Of a stretch of 56,206 nucleotides of DNA, positions 42,984 to 51,514 are shown piece by piece. Each line of letters starts with the position of its first letter. Within the stretch, counting starts at the first letter, position 1. Origin of the DNA: an uncultured Actinomycetes bacterium (GTDB lineage Bacteria; Actinomycetota; Acidimicrobiia; Acidimicrobiales; RAAP-2); assembly GCA_903870905.1 (NCBI GenBank), contig CAIQEU010000009.1, positions 1 to 56,206 of the forward strand, read 5' to 3'. A model generated the notes under the pieces. That model was not told where the DNA came from. It worked only from the letters and a program-made list of their open reading frames with translations, and searched no databases. The translations under genes and the position numbers were made by a program.

Positions 42984-43743
42984 GTCGCTCTCGTCGAGCG
43001 CCCAGCCACACTCGGGCTGCCATCGGCATGGTTACCGTTCCTTCGCTGGTCACGTGGTCGGCGAGGAGTTCACGACCTCGGTGGGCAACCGCCGCTCGTG
43101 CCACATCATCGGCGGTGATGACGCCGGAGTAGGTGGCGAGCATGGCCACCAGATCCTCGGCGGATCGCTCCCAACTCCACGAGATGGTGGTGGTCACTGG
43201 TTGGTCGAAGAGCTCCTCGTCGACGACGACCGCTGCTGGCGAGTAACCCACACGGCTCTGGTCGTTGTGGGGCATGGCCATGGCATCGCGCAGTCGGGCG
43301 AAGGCTGCAACCCAGTCGACGCGTTGGTCGAGGCCGTTCCAGACAATGGCGAGGTGACCGCCGTCACACAGCACGCGTCCGATCTCTCTGCTGGCCGGAA
43401 TTGGGTCGAACCAGTGCCACGCAGAGCACACGATTACGAGGTCAACGCTGGCATCGGGGAGCGGAAGAGATTCAGCAGTGCCCGAGAGTGCGGTCACCGT
43501 CGGCGACCGTTGCGTGAGCACCTCGTGCATGGCGGCGTCTGGTTCAACGGCGGTGACGGTGCAGCCGAGGTCGACGAAGGTGCGGGTGGCGAGTCCGGTG
43601 CCTGCTGCGAGATCGACCACCGAACTCGCCGCTGTTGCACCGCAGAACTCGGCCACTGAGCGGGGGAGCGGCGGCCGGAAGCGGTCGTAGGCGTCAGCGA
43701 CGCTGCCGAACGACAGCGCTCGTTGGTCCTTCGGGGCGCTCAC
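42973..43743 (-). CDS. Class I SAM-dependent methyltransferase
   Basis: 256 aa. Motif I VVDLAAGTGLATRTF (~42-56), motif II VEPDAAMHEV (~66), and VCSAWHWFDP (~109-118), the WHWFD post-motif common in UbiE/TAM-like small-molecule methyltransferases. The substrate is unknown. GTG 43743 overlaps the S51 peptidase stop (GTGA), so the two form a minus-strand operon. Confidence 0.87.
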   Translation of the reverse strand: MSAPKDQRALSFGSVADAYDRFRPPLPRSVAEFCGATAASSVVDLAAGTGLATRTFVDLGCTVTAVEPDAAMHEVLTQRSPTVTALSGTAESLPLPDASVDLVIVCSAWHWFDPIPASREIGRVLCDGGHLAIVWNGLDQRVDWVAAFARLRDAMAMPHNDQSRVGYSPAAVVVDEELFDQPVTTTISWSWERSAEDLVAMLATYSGVITADDVARAAVAHRGRELLADHVTSEGTVTMPMAARVWLGARRERPTR

Positions 43744-44483
43744 TTGACGATGGGTCCGGGCGCGAGCCGGGTTTCGACGACCTCGCCACCACGGCGCTCA
43801 ACGCGGTACGCGGCTGGTCCTGAGACGGGATCGACGGGTCGATCGGTCAAGACGGCAACCGGCGTGGTGCCTTCGTAGAGGATGCCGGTTCGATCATCGG
43901 TTGCGTAGTTGACCTCCGGCATCGTCCCGTCGGCGACGAGGGAGTGCAGGAGCGGGCGGCGTTGCGCTTCGGAGTCGTAGTGGACGCCGTTGCCGTAGGG
44001 GAGCAGCGCGAGGCCGTTGGTCACCGGCTTGAGTTCTGGTCCGAAGGAGTCGGTCGTCCCGCCGACGTGCCAGCAGATCGATCCTGCCGACACCCCGCCG
44101 AGAATGGTGCCTCGCTCCCACGCTGCTGCCATCGCCTCGTCGATGTGGTGGAGGCGCCAGAGCGTCAACAAGTTGGCGACCGAGCCACCACCGACCCAGA
44201 TGAGGTCGGCGCTGCCGAGGATCTCCTCAGGGTTGCCGCTCGGTTGGGGGAACACACGAAATGGCGTCACGTCGCACCCAGCAACCGCGAAGGCCTCGAG
44301 GCCGAGGGCGTAGTAGGTGGCAGCATCGCCGATCGCGGTCTCGAGGAGGCAGACACGTGGTCGGGTCTTGCCGGTCAAGGTGAGGGCGTGGAGGAGTTGC
44401 TCAGACAGCCTCCAGGTCATCTGCACAGGGCCAGGCACCATGCCGCCGGAAGTGGCGAGGATTCGTCTCGTTGGAGCAGTCAT
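43740..44483 (-). CDS. Peptidase S51 family protein (dipeptidase E/cyanophycinase-like)
   Basis: 247 aa from ATG 44483; the frame is open to 44837 but TACCAT ends 6 nt before 44483 and the sequence MTAPTRRILATSGG is the natural start. Nucleophile serine in GGVSAGSICW (~133), IWVGGGSVANLL (~103-114) and a downstream histidine-containing segment. S51 enzymes are serine exopeptidases of alpha-aspartyl dipeptides or hydrolyse cyanophycin. No cyanophycin synthetase is nearby, so the dipeptidase role is more likely. Confidence 0.87.
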   Translation of the reverse strand: MTAPTRRILATSGGMVPGPVQMTWRLSEQLLHALTLTGKTRPRVCLLETAIGDAATYYALGLEAFAVAGCDVTPFRVFPQPSGNPEEILGSADLIWVGGGSVANLLTLWRLHHIDEAMAAAWERGTILGGVSAGSICWHVGGTTDSFGPELKPVTNGLALLPYGNGVHYDSEAQRRPLLHSLVADGTMPEVNYATDDRTGILYEGTTPVAVLTDRPVDPVSGPAAYRVERRGGEVVETRLAPGPIVK

Positions 44484-44489
44484 GAGGCG

Positions 44490-44495
44490 ATGGTA
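44490..44495 (-). promoter_or_regulatory. -10 element TACCAT of the S51 peptidase gene
   Basis: On the minus strand TACCAT, CGCCTC, ATG 44483: 6-nt gap, predicted leaderless. Confidence 0.6.
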
Positions 44496-44640
44496 TCGGT
44501 TGGGCCTGAACGTGCGGCGATGGTCGTCGGCGATCACGAGGACTTCGGCCACACTCCTTTCGTGGACGGGGCCTACGCTGTGGGCTAGCTTCGCCAGAAG
44601 GGACACGACGAATGGCGAGATTCGCTCGAGCCGCAGCGTG

Positions 44641-44922
44641 ATGGAGAACTCGCGGAACGGAGTGCTGGTGTCCAACAGCGCTGGAGCGACGGATGCAATC
44701 GACCGTGTTCGGTCGGACTGGCGGAGATTCGCCGTCCGAGTCCGATGGTTCATCATTGCCTTCTCGCTCACGATGATCACCATTGGCGACACCACAGTCG
44801 GGCAACTTCTGGCCGTTCCCCTCTCGTTCGGTGCCATCGTCGTGCTGTTCAGGATGTGCGCCTACGGGGTTAGGTATCGGCGAGCACTGCTTCAAGAGCG
44901 TCGACGTTCCGACCGCAGCTGA
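44641..44922 (+). CDS. Small predicted membrane protein, unknown
   Basis: 93 aa from ATG 44641 (GTG 44638 is equally possible). After a charged head with RVRSDWRRFAVRVRW come two hydrophobic segments (~36-55 and ~58-78; FIIAFSLTMITIGDT and LLAVPLSFGAIVVLF) and a basic tail (RRRSDRS), a two-helix hairpin. No Shine-Dalgarno sequence and no well-placed -10 is seen, so the start is uncertain. The frame stays open from 44317, but the part overlapping the S51 gene does not look coding. No family recognised. Confidence 0.55.
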   Translation: MENSRNGVLVSNSAGATDAIDRVRSDWRRFAVRVRWFIIAFSLTMITIGDTTVGQLLAVPLSFGAIVVLFRMCAYGVRYRRALLQERRRSDRS

Positions 44923-44986
44923 GGTGTGCGGTGGCCAGCACGGCACGGTCATCGCCACAGTGGCCACTTCGAGAACCGGTCAGTCG

Positions 44987-44992
44987 TAGGAT
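44987..44992 (+). promoter_or_regulatory. -10 element TAGGAT of the glycosyltransferase gene
   Basis: TAGGAT, TCGCCC, ATG 44999: 6-nt gap, predicted leaderless. Confidence 0.6.
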
Positions 44993-44998
44993 TCGCCC

Positions 44999-45982
44999 AT
45001 GCCGGTCGACCCGCGAGTCCTCGTCGTCGTTCCCGCCTTCAACGCCGAGACAACGATCCTCGAGACGCTGCAAACGATTCTCGCCTCGACGGTGCCACTG
45101 CGGTGCGTGGTCGTCGATCCGTCGAGCACCGATGCCACCCCTTCGCTCGTCGCTGAGCTCGCCCGCAACGATGCTCGATTGACCTACGCCCGAGTTGACC
45201 TTGGCGGCCCTGGGGTCACCCGGCGACGAGGAGCGGAGGGAGCATCGGAGGAATTCCTGATCTTCGTCGACGCCGATGACGTGTGGTCACCCGGTTGCCT
45301 CGAAGCACTGGTCGCCGCTCTCGATGCCAATGCCACCGCTCCGCTCGCAGTGGCACGCTTCTCGACAGTCGACTTGGCAGGGTGTCCCGTGGAGGTGTCG
45401 TCGTATCCGACCTGGGTGGATGCGCCCCAACGCCCCGTTCGCCTCCACTTGGAAGCGAGTTCGGTGCTCGATTTCGCCACCGCCAGTAGTCGCCTGTGCT
45501 TCCCGCCACCAGCTGGGGTACTGGTGCGCCGTTCGGCCTACGAAGCCGTTGGGGGCTTCGATCCAGGAGTTGAGCGATCAGAAGACGTCTTCACCTGGAT
45601 CAAGATGACCCAACTCGGCTCAGGGGTGCTCGCGACCGATGCCCACTTCTCCTACCGAGTCCACGATGCGCAACGGAGCCAGTCGAGCGGTCGAGGTCGA
45701 GGCGCGATTCGGGCTCGTGTCCTCGGGCTGAGTGTGGCCCGCGATCGCTCCCTGCTTCTCGTGAGTCTGCATGGCGCCATTGTCACCTACGCCACCTTCG
45801 CTCGAGAGCGGATCAGCGCTGGACTGCGTCGGAGAGACGCCCATGCGTTGGGCGGAGGACTTCGCAACCTCGCGATCTGCGGGTATCTCGCCGGTTGGGC
45901 GCTCGTGTGGTTGGTTGTTCCCAACGCCGTTCGAGTGCGGCGATTCGCTGGAGGAATCGATCGGGGCCTCAGGCGAAGCTGA
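44999..45982 (+). CDS. Family 2 glycosyltransferase
   Basis: 327 aa. GT-A fold: VVVPAFNAETTILETLQ (~8-24), VDPSSTDAT near 40, the metal-binding DAD in FVDADDVW (~90-97), and an acceptor-side ED in GVERSEDVFTW (~190). The C-terminus has a hydrophobic stretch (NLAICGYLAGWALVWLVV, ~290-307) that may touch the membrane. It transfers a sugar from a nucleotide donor to an unknown acceptor, probably for envelope glycans. The 3' end overlaps the convergent secreted-protein gene by 14 nt. Confidence 0.88.
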   Translation: MPVDPRVLVVVPAFNAETTILETLQTILASTVPLRCVVVDPSSTDATPSLVAELARNDARLTYARVDLGGPGVTRRRGAEGASEEFLIFVDADDVWSPGCLEALVAALDANATAPLAVARFSTVDLAGCPVEVSSYPTWVDAPQRPVRLHLEASSVLDFATASSRLCFPPPAGVLVRRSAYEAVGGFDPGVERSEDVFTWIKMTQLGSGVLATDAHFSYRVHDAQRSQSSGRGRGAIRARVLGLSVARDRSLLLVSLHGAIVTYATFARERISAGLRRRDAHALGGGLRNLAICGYLAGWALVWLVVPNAVRVRRFAGGIDRGLRRS

Positions 45983-46625
45983 GGATGTGCGCGATGTACC
46001 ACTGGCCACGCCACGAGATCATGCAGAGCACTCGAGTCGTGTGGATTGCTCCGGTCGTGCCGAAACGGTAGGAGACCGTGGCGTTGAGGGTCCGGTAGTA
46101 GGACCCCTTGTTCTCCTCGATTCCCGGGGTAATCCAGACCGCTCCCAGGGGGGTGCTGGCCGAGACGAAGGTGAGGTGGCGCCCGCTCGGGTCGAGGGAA
46201 CGATGCAAGGTGGCGAGGTCATCGGCGTAGTGCGCCACGAGTCGGTAGTGCCAGTCGTAGTCGTTGCCACCGCCTGATTTCGTCTGGAGGTAGGCGGTGA
46301 GCGGGAAGAAGGCCGTGAGGCCCGGCTTCAAGCGACCAGAGGCGATCGAGTTGAGGAATGCCTGCAACCGCAGCGCGAGCGTTGGACTGGTGACCGATGG
46401 AAGGGCGTGGGTTTGGGGGAGCGTCCCGACGTCGACGGTCGTGGTGGTGGTCGGAGGCGCCACCGTCGTTGGCGTCGTCGTCGTCGTGGTCGTCGTCGGA
46501 GCGTGGCTCGATCCTCGTCCAAGAGCGAACCACCCGGTCACGAGGAGCACGAGGGCAGTGAGGGCGACTGAGGCAGTGGTTGAGCGGTTACCCCCACGAT
46601 GGGGCCGTTGCGGTGAAGCCGGCAT
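45969..46625 (-). CDS. Membrane-anchored secreted protein with Thr/Pro linker
   Basis: 218 aa from ATG 46625, supported by TAGCCT ending 7 nt upstream (46633-46638 on the plus strand). A membrane helix (~17-36), a linker almost entirely Thr/Pro (~42-64, encoded by a GTC/GTG-type simple repeat near 46437-46500), then a globular extracytoplasmic domain (~75-218) ending VLCMISWRGQWYIAHILSF. The last part resembles small NTF2-like or lumazine-type beta/alpha domains in length and in its Trp/Tyr-rich strands, but no family is certain. Confidence 0.75.
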   Translation of the reverse strand: MPASPQRPHRGGNRSTTASVALTALVLLVTGWFALGRGSSHAPTTTTTTTTPTTVAPPTTTTTVDVGTLPQTHALPSVTSPTLALRLQAFLNSIASGRLKPGLTAFFPLTAYLQTKSGGGNDYDWHYRLVAHYADDLATLHRSLDPSGRHLTFVSASTPLGAVWITPGIEENKGSYYRTLNATVSYRFGTTGAIHTTRVLCMISWRGQWYIAHILSFA

Positions 46626-46698
46626 GGCGGGCAGGCTACTGCGCCTCGCTCCGAAGGGGTGGTGAATCTGGAAGAATGACGAGGTCAAAGGAGCGACC

Positions 46699-47904
46699 AT
46701 GGCTGAGACCTACACCCCTGAACACATCGACGAGATGGTGGACCAGTTGCTGGCGGACATGACCCCAGCATCGGTGGACGCCAAGACCTTCCTCGGCGAG
46801 CAGTTCGACCGGGGTCTCGCATGGGTGCACTTCCCAGAGGGCTGTGGCGGCCTCGGCGCATCGCCGAGCTACCAGGCCCGAATCGGCAAGCGCCTCCACG
46901 CTGCCGGCGCTCCCGGCGTCGACCCCCGCAACGTCATCGGCCACGGCATGATCGCACCGACCATCGCGGTGCATGGCACTCCGGAGCAGAAGGCGAAGTA
47001 CCTCCGCAAGCTCTACTCGAGTGAGTACATCTTCTGCCAGCTCTTCTCTGAGCCCGGTGCAGGTTCAGACGTCGCATCGCTCGCCACCAAGGCTGAGCTC
47101 GACGGTGACGAGTGGATCCTGACCGGCCAGAAGGTGTGGACCACCCTGGCGCACCTCTCTGACTTCGGCATGATCGTCGCTCGCACCGACCCGAACCAGG
47201 TGAAGCACCGTGGCATCACCGCCTTCATTGTTGACCTGAAGGCTCCCGGCGTCGACGTGCGACCGCTCTACCAAATGACCGGCGAAGCAGAGTTCAACGA
47301 GGTCTTCTTCGAAGAGGTTCGCATTCCAGAGTCCGACCGTCTGGGAGAGGTGGGCAGCGGCTGGAACGTGGCCATCACCACCCTCATGAACGAGCGCGTC
47401 TCCATTGGTGGTGGCGTGCCCCAGCGTGGCGCTGGTCCCATTGGTGAAGCCGTCGCGGCCTACCGCAAGCGCTTCGGCGACAGCGAGACGGCGGACGCCT
47501 TGGCTTATCGTGACCGCGTCATGGACCTGTGGGTTCGTGCCGAGGCCACCCGCCTCACCAACATGCGTGCCGCTGCCGCTCGCAAGGTGGGCACGCCTGG
47601 ACCAGAGGGTTCAGTGGCGAAGCTGTCCCACGCCGAGCTCAACCAGGAGATCTACGAGCTCGTCGTTGACCTCATGGGCCTGGAGGGGCAGATGATGTAC
47701 TCCAAGTACGAGAAGATTCGCCCGAAGGCCACCGGCATGGGGGCCAGCGACCCGCAGAAGCTGTTCCTCCGCGTCCGGGCCAACTCCATTGAAGGTGGCA
47801 CCTCCGAGGTCATGCGCAATATCCTCGGTGAGCGCGTGCTCGGTCTTCCCGGCGAGCCTCGCAACGACAAGGACGTCCCGTGGAAGGACGTTCCTCGGAG
47901 CTGA
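46699..47904 (+). CDS. Acyl-CoA dehydrogenase family protein
   Basis: 401 aa. FAD/substrate motifs FCQLFSEPGAGSDVASL (~113-129) and TGQKVWTTLAHLSDF (~141-155); the C-terminal helical domain ends with RVRANSIEGGTSEVMRNILGERVLGLP (~355-381), characteristic of the family. It oxidises an acyl-CoA thioester at the alpha-beta bond, passing electrons to ETF. Chain length or substrate cannot be read; the FadE-like, steroid/cholesterol-side-chain group is possible. A good AAAGGAG ribosome-binding site precedes the ATG. Confidence 0.92.
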   Translation: MAETYTPEHIDEMVDQLLADMTPASVDAKTFLGEQFDRGLAWVHFPEGCGGLGASPSYQARIGKRLHAAGAPGVDPRNVIGHGMIAPTIAVHGTPEQKAKYLRKLYSSEYIFCQLFSEPGAGSDVASLATKAELDGDEWILTGQKVWTTLAHLSDFGMIVARTDPNQVKHRGITAFIVDLKAPGVDVRPLYQMTGEAEFNEVFFEEVRIPESDRLGEVGSGWNVAITTLMNERVSIGGGVPQRGAGPIGEAVAAYRKRFGDSETADALAYRDRVMDLWVRAEATRLTNMRAAAARKVGTPGPEGSVAKLSHAELNQEIYELVVDLMGLEGQMMYSKYEKIRPKATGMGASDPQKLFLRVRANSIEGGTSEVMRNILGERVLGLPGEPRNDKDVPWKDVPRS

Positions 47905-47911
47905 GGAGCGA

Positions 47912-48616
47912 CTAGCTGAGCGAGGTTTCGAGCCAGCTGAGCGCTCGAGCCCACGCGTCGGCTGCGGCATCGGCGACGAAGTCTGGCCGTGCGTCGCAGT
48001 TGAAGCCGTGCCCGGCATTCTCGTAGCGCACGATGCTCGTTGGCGCCTGCGCCTGCGCGGCCGCCATACGGAGCGCTTCGACTTGGTCGACGGGAATGGA
48101 CTGGTCGAGGTCGCCGTAGAGGCCGAGCCACGGAGCACGGAGGTTTGGTGCCAGCTCGACGAGGGGGGCTAAACCGAAGCGACCGGTCGTCACGCCACCG
48201 CCGTAGAAAGTGACCGCAGCCCCGACGAGATCACAGGTGTCGGCGTAGAGCGCAATGGCGCCTCCCATGCAGAACCCCACAATCCCTCGCTGCGCTCGGT
48301 TGAATCCCCGGCGCTCGAGTTCGGCGATCGTGGCAGCGAGGTCGGCGTCGAGGTTGGCTTGGGTCACCGAGGAGATCACGGGGATCACCGAAGCGAAGTC
48401 GTCGTAGGCGAACACCGGCGCACCATCGCGGTGGAAGAGCGCTGGGGCGATGGCGACGTAGCCCGCCATCGCCAACCGGTCGGCGATGGCGAGGATGTGG
48501 TCGGTGAGGCCGAAGGCCTCTTGAACGACGACGATGGCTCCCTGAGGGGCAAAGTCTGGTTCGGCGACGTAGGTCGGCATCTCGCCGTCAGGTGTCGTCA
48601 ACGAAATGGTGGTCAT
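47912..48616 (-). CDS. Dienelactone hydrolase family protein
   Basis: 234 aa, alpha/beta hydrolase. Triad: C116 in GFCMGGA, Asp in YGDLDQSIPV (~172) and His in AGHGFNC (~203). The cysteine nucleophile is the mark of true dienelactone hydrolases, which open lactones in aromatic catabolism, although many family members act on other esters. Convergent with the acyl-CoA dehydrogenase, 7 nt apart. Confidence 0.88.
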   Translation of the reverse strand: MTTISLTTPDGEMPTYVAEPDFAPQGAIVVVQEAFGLTDHILAIADRLAMAGYVAIAPALFHRDGAPVFAYDDFASVIPVISSVTQANLDADLAATIAELERRGFNRAQRGIVGFCMGGAIALYADTCDLVGAAVTFYGGGVTTGRFGLAPLVELAPNLRAPWLGLYGDLDQSIPVDQVEALRMAAAQAQAPTSIVRYENAGHGFNCDARPDFVADAAADAWARALSWLETSLS

Positions 48617-48646
48617 CGGGGCTCCAAGGTGAGGGTGGTGGCAGAA

Positions 48647-49372
48647 CTAGCCCTCGAGGCCAGTCTTGGAAATTTTGGTCGACGTTGCCGGTGACGACGT
48701 GGCGGAGGTGGAACCGACGTGGCTCACGGCGAAGTCGAGTGTGAGGGACTTTCCGCTCCCAGTGGCGTGGACCACGAGGCGGAGTGGCGTGTGGGGTGCA
48801 GCGGTTGCCACGTAGAGGGTCTCACTCCCGGTCACCTTGGCGCCGCCGGTAATGGACTGGGAGACCTTGCCGGTGATCGCCGTCGCTGCCGTGCCATGCA
48901 CCGTGGTCGATGCGGCGAAGGACAGCGGGGCAGCAGGGGTCATCATCTTGAGGGCAGAGGCCAAGGTGATGCCGCTCGAGACGGAGGCGTAGTTGGGGTC
49001 AGACTTCGGCACCTCGATCCACTTATTGGCCCACGTGGTCTTCGACGTCCCGAAGACGGTTAAGAGTCCCTTCGCGTTGAACTGAACGAAGCATCGTCCG
49101 TTGACGACTCGAGTGGACTGGGTTGCCCCGTCGTGGACAATGACCTGTTGCCCGGTCGATGTCGTCGACCTAATCGTCTGCGTGCCGCCCACTGCGCCTG
49201 ATGTCGTGACCGAACCGGCGACCGTCATCGAGCCCGCCGCAGTCACCGAAGACAGGGCAGCATGGAGCTCGGTCGACGCACTCGGAGCGAGGGCAACGGC
49301 TGCAGACGCCACCGATGCTGATGCGGCGAGTGCCACGACAGAGGAAGCGAGGAGCGGAACAATTCGGCGCAT
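48647..49372 (-). CDS. Secreted protein of unknown function
   Basis: 241 aa from ATG 49372, preceded by AAAGGACA. A clear signal peptide (~1-26, cut near ASA-AVALAP) and no lipobox cysteine. The mature protein is Ser/Thr/Ala/Val-rich with alternating short beta strands, in one domain (~35-220) whose layout (VAGSVTTSGAV, QQVIVHDG, FVQFNAKGLLTVF, LRLVVHATGSGKSLTLDF) recalls LppX/LprG-type lipid-binding half-barrels. That is a resemblance in pattern only. The tail is low-complexity (TSATSSPATSTK). Confidence 0.75.
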   Translation of the reverse strand: MRRIVPLLASSVVALAASASVASAAVALAPSASTELHAALSSVTAAGSMTVAGSVTTSGAVGGTQTIRSTTSTGQQVIVHDGATQSTRVVNGRCFVQFNAKGLLTVFGTSKTTWANKWIEVPKSDPNYASVSSGITLASALKMMTPAAPLSFAASTTVHGTAATAITGKVSQSITGGAKVTGSETLYVATAAPHTPLRLVVHATGSGKSLTLDFAVSHVGSTSATSSPATSTKISKTGLEG

Positions 49373-49430
49373 GGTGTCCTTTGGGATCGAGTGCTGCCGA
49401 GGGTAGCAGGGCGCCCGCATGCCGTTCCGG

Positions 49431-50039
49431 TCAGTCGAAGATGGGACCGTCGGTGCGGCTGCGCTTCAACTCGTAGAAGCCCGGGGTGCTGCAGACGGCC
49501 TTCACGCCGTCGTAGAGCACGCCGGCAGCTTCACCCTTGGGGGCTGGGGTGATGACGGGACCGAAGATCGACGTGTCGCCAATGCGGATGACCGGGGTGC
49601 CGACGTCCATGCCGACCGGTTCCATGCCCGCGAGGTGCGATGCCCGAACGGCGTCGTCGAAGGACGAGTCGTTGGCAGCAGCGAGGAGATCAGCGTCGAG
49701 TTCGGCGAGCTCGAGGGCCCGGCGCAGCGCGTCGTCACCTTCGAGCTTCTCCAAGTGAATGGCGGTGCCGAGTGCGGTGTAGAGGGAGCGGTGCACGTCC
49801 ACGCCGTAGCGCTGCTCGGCGGCGATGGCCAGGCGCACCCCGGACCACGCCTTGGCCATGAAGTCAACGTACTGCGGCGGGAGCTCACGTCCTTCGTTCA
49901 AGACGGCGAGGGACATCAGGTGGAAGTTGGTCGTGACGGGGCGAACCTTCTCGACTTCGAGCATCCACCGTGAGGTGATCCATGCCCACGGGCAGTACGG
50001 GTCGTACCAGAAGTCGACGATTTCTTGGGTTCCAGCCAT
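49431..50039 (-). CDS. DsbA-family protein, mycothiol-dependent nitroreductase-like, CPWA active site
   Basis: 202 aa. Strong overall resemblance to mycobacterial Rv2466c, a mycothiol-dependent disulfide reductase/nitroreductase: VDFWYDPYCPWAWITSRW, FHLMSLAVLNE, GVRLAIAAEQ, VGTPVIRIG, FYELKRSRTDGP. Rv2466c has CPWC; here the second cysteine is alanine (C16-P-W-A19), leaving a monothiol site. The cis-proline segment VGTPVI is intact. It should still form mixed disulfides with mycothiol but not an internal disulfide. GAGGAGGA precedes the ATG. Confidence 0.88.
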   Translation of the reverse strand: MAGTQEIVDFWYDPYCPWAWITSRWMLEVEKVRPVTTNFHLMSLAVLNEGRELPPQYVDFMAKAWSGVRLAIAAEQRYGVDVHRSLYTALGTAIHLEKLEGDDALRRALELAELDADLLAAANDSSFDDAVRASHLAGMEPVGMDVGTPVIRIGDTSIFGPVITPAPKGEAAGVLYDGVKAVCSTPGFYELKRSRTDGPIFD

Positions 50040-50066
50040 GATTCCTCCTCGAGAAGTGGCCTCAGC

Positions 50067-51485
50067 CTACGAGGAGGCCTGTGGCCGTCGTGCGAACGCT
50101 GCGAGCAGCGACGCCAGCGCCCCACTCAGTCGTTGGGTGTAGTCGAGGTGGAGCGATTCGTCGGGACCGTGGGCGTGACTGCCGGGTCCGAGAGCACCGG
50201 TGGCGATGATCGTGACGTCGGGGAAACGTTGGCCGAGTTGGGCCAGGAAGGGAATCGATCCACCCTCACTGGTCCAGCCCGCAGGCCGTCCGAAGTGCGC
50301 TTCGGATGCAGCGTCGATGGCGGTATCGAGCCACGGTTCTGGATCGGGGCACACCCACCCATTGCCAATGGGTCGTGGTGCCTGCACAGTCACCGACGCT
50401 CCATGGGGTGGGTTGGCGGTCAGGCGAGCAACGATGGCATCCACGGCGACCTCGCCGTCGACGCTCGGGGGGAGCCGGAAGCTCAGCTTGGCGGTCGTCG
50501 ACGCACGCAGCACGTTGCCCGCAGTTGCCACCGAGGGGATCCCATCCATGCCCGTCACGGCCATGGCGGGCATCCAGGCTTGGCGGATCATTCGGTCGAG
50601 TCCGTGGTCACCGTGGAGGTCGAGGCCCGAAACGGTGGGGAGCGCGTCGCCGACAGGGTCGCCGAGTTCGGTGGCGAGGTGGGCGAATCGCTGGTGGTGG
50701 GATGGGGGAACTTCGGCGTGGAGCTCGGGGATGAGGATGGTTCCGGTGGCGGGATCTTCGATGCGGTCGAGGAGTTGGCGCAGAATTCGGAACGACGATG
50801 GCACGACGCCACCTGCTTCGCCAGAGTGGACCCCTTGGTCGAGGACTCGCACCTCCACGGTGACGATGGCGTTCCCTCGGAGCGACTGGGTGAGCCAGAG
50901 GCGGTCGTAGGTGAGGGCACCAGAATCGAGGCAGATCATGAGGTCGATGGTCCCGAGCCGACCGCCGAGGGCATCGAGGTGAGCGTCTAAGTCGGGACTG
51001 CCGCTCTCCTCGCCACCTTCGATGAGGAGCACGATCCGGCTGTAGGGCATCTGCGCTGCCGCCAGAGCCTCAATGGCGAGGAGCGAGGCGAAGGTGGCGT
51101 AGCCATCGTCCACCGATCCACGCCCGTACAGGCGTCCGTCACGGATGACGGGGACGAAGGGGTCGAGTCCCTCACCCCAGGCTCCGAGCGGTGGCTGCTT
51201 GTCGAAGTGGCCGTAGAGCACGACGGTGCCCGTTGCGCTCGGGGTGCTGGCCGGGATATCGACGAAGAGGAGGGGCGTTCGTCCTGCGAGGCGCTCAATG
51301 GATGCGGTGAGTCCGGGGATGGACCGCTCCGCCGCCCACGCAGCGAGAAACCCAACTGCGGTGTCGAGGTGACCGGCCTGCTCCCACGAGGCGTCATAGT
51401 CCGGAGAGATGCAGGGGATGGTGATGTAGTGGGTCAGGGCATCGACGCCCGCTCCGAGAAAGTCGACCGTTGGGGTTGCGTCCAT
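50067..51485 (-). CDS. M20 family dipeptidase/metallopeptidase
   Basis: 472 aa. YGHFDKQPPLG (~93-103) gives the first metal ligand, GRGSVDDGYATF (~125) the bridging Asp, IEGGEESGSPD (~158-168) the catalytic and metal glutamates, and GPGSHAHGPDES near the end the last histidine. It matches the larger M20 carnosinase-like/CNDP dipeptidases rather than DapE. Cytoplasmic; substrate probably dipeptides. TAACTT ends 6 nt before the ATG. Confidence 0.9.
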   Translation of the reverse strand: MDATPTVDFLGAGVDALTHYITIPCISPDYDASWEQAGHLDTAVGFLAAWAAERSIPGLTASIERLAGRTPLLFVDIPASTPSATGTVVLYGHFDKQPPLGAWGEGLDPFVPVIRDGRLYGRGSVDDGYATFASLLAIEALAAAQMPYSRIVLLIEGGEESGSPDLDAHLDALGGRLGTIDLMICLDSGALTYDRLWLTQSLRGNAIVTVEVRVLDQGVHSGEAGGVVPSSFRILRQLLDRIEDPATGTILIPELHAEVPPSHHQRFAHLATELGDPVGDALPTVSGLDLHGDHGLDRMIRQAWMPAMAVTGMDGIPSVATAGNVLRASTTAKLSFRLPPSVDGEVAVDAIVARLTANPPHGASVTVQAPRPIGNGWVCPDPEPWLDTAIDAASEAHFGRPAGWTSEGGSIPFLAQLGQRFPDVTIIATGALGPGSHAHGPDESLHLDYTQRLSGALASLLAAFARRPQASS

Positions 51486-51491
51486 GCCCCC

Positions 51492-51497
51492 AAGTTA
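51492..51497 (-). promoter_or_regulatory. -10 element TAACTT of the M20 peptidase gene
   Basis: On the minus strand TAACTT, GGGGGC, ATG 51485: 6-nt gap, predicted leaderless. Confidence 0.55.
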
Positions 51498-51514
51498 CCG
51501 GTGTCGTTTCAGCG

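Noticed and set aside
44484-44837. Longer start for the S51 peptidase
   Set aside because: The extra residues have no family resemblance, while a -10 hexamer ends 6 nt before ATG 44483.
46437-46510. Simple-sequence GTC/GTG tract as a repeat element
   Set aside because: It is the coding sequence of the Thr/Pro linker of the secreted protein; the periodicity follows codons.
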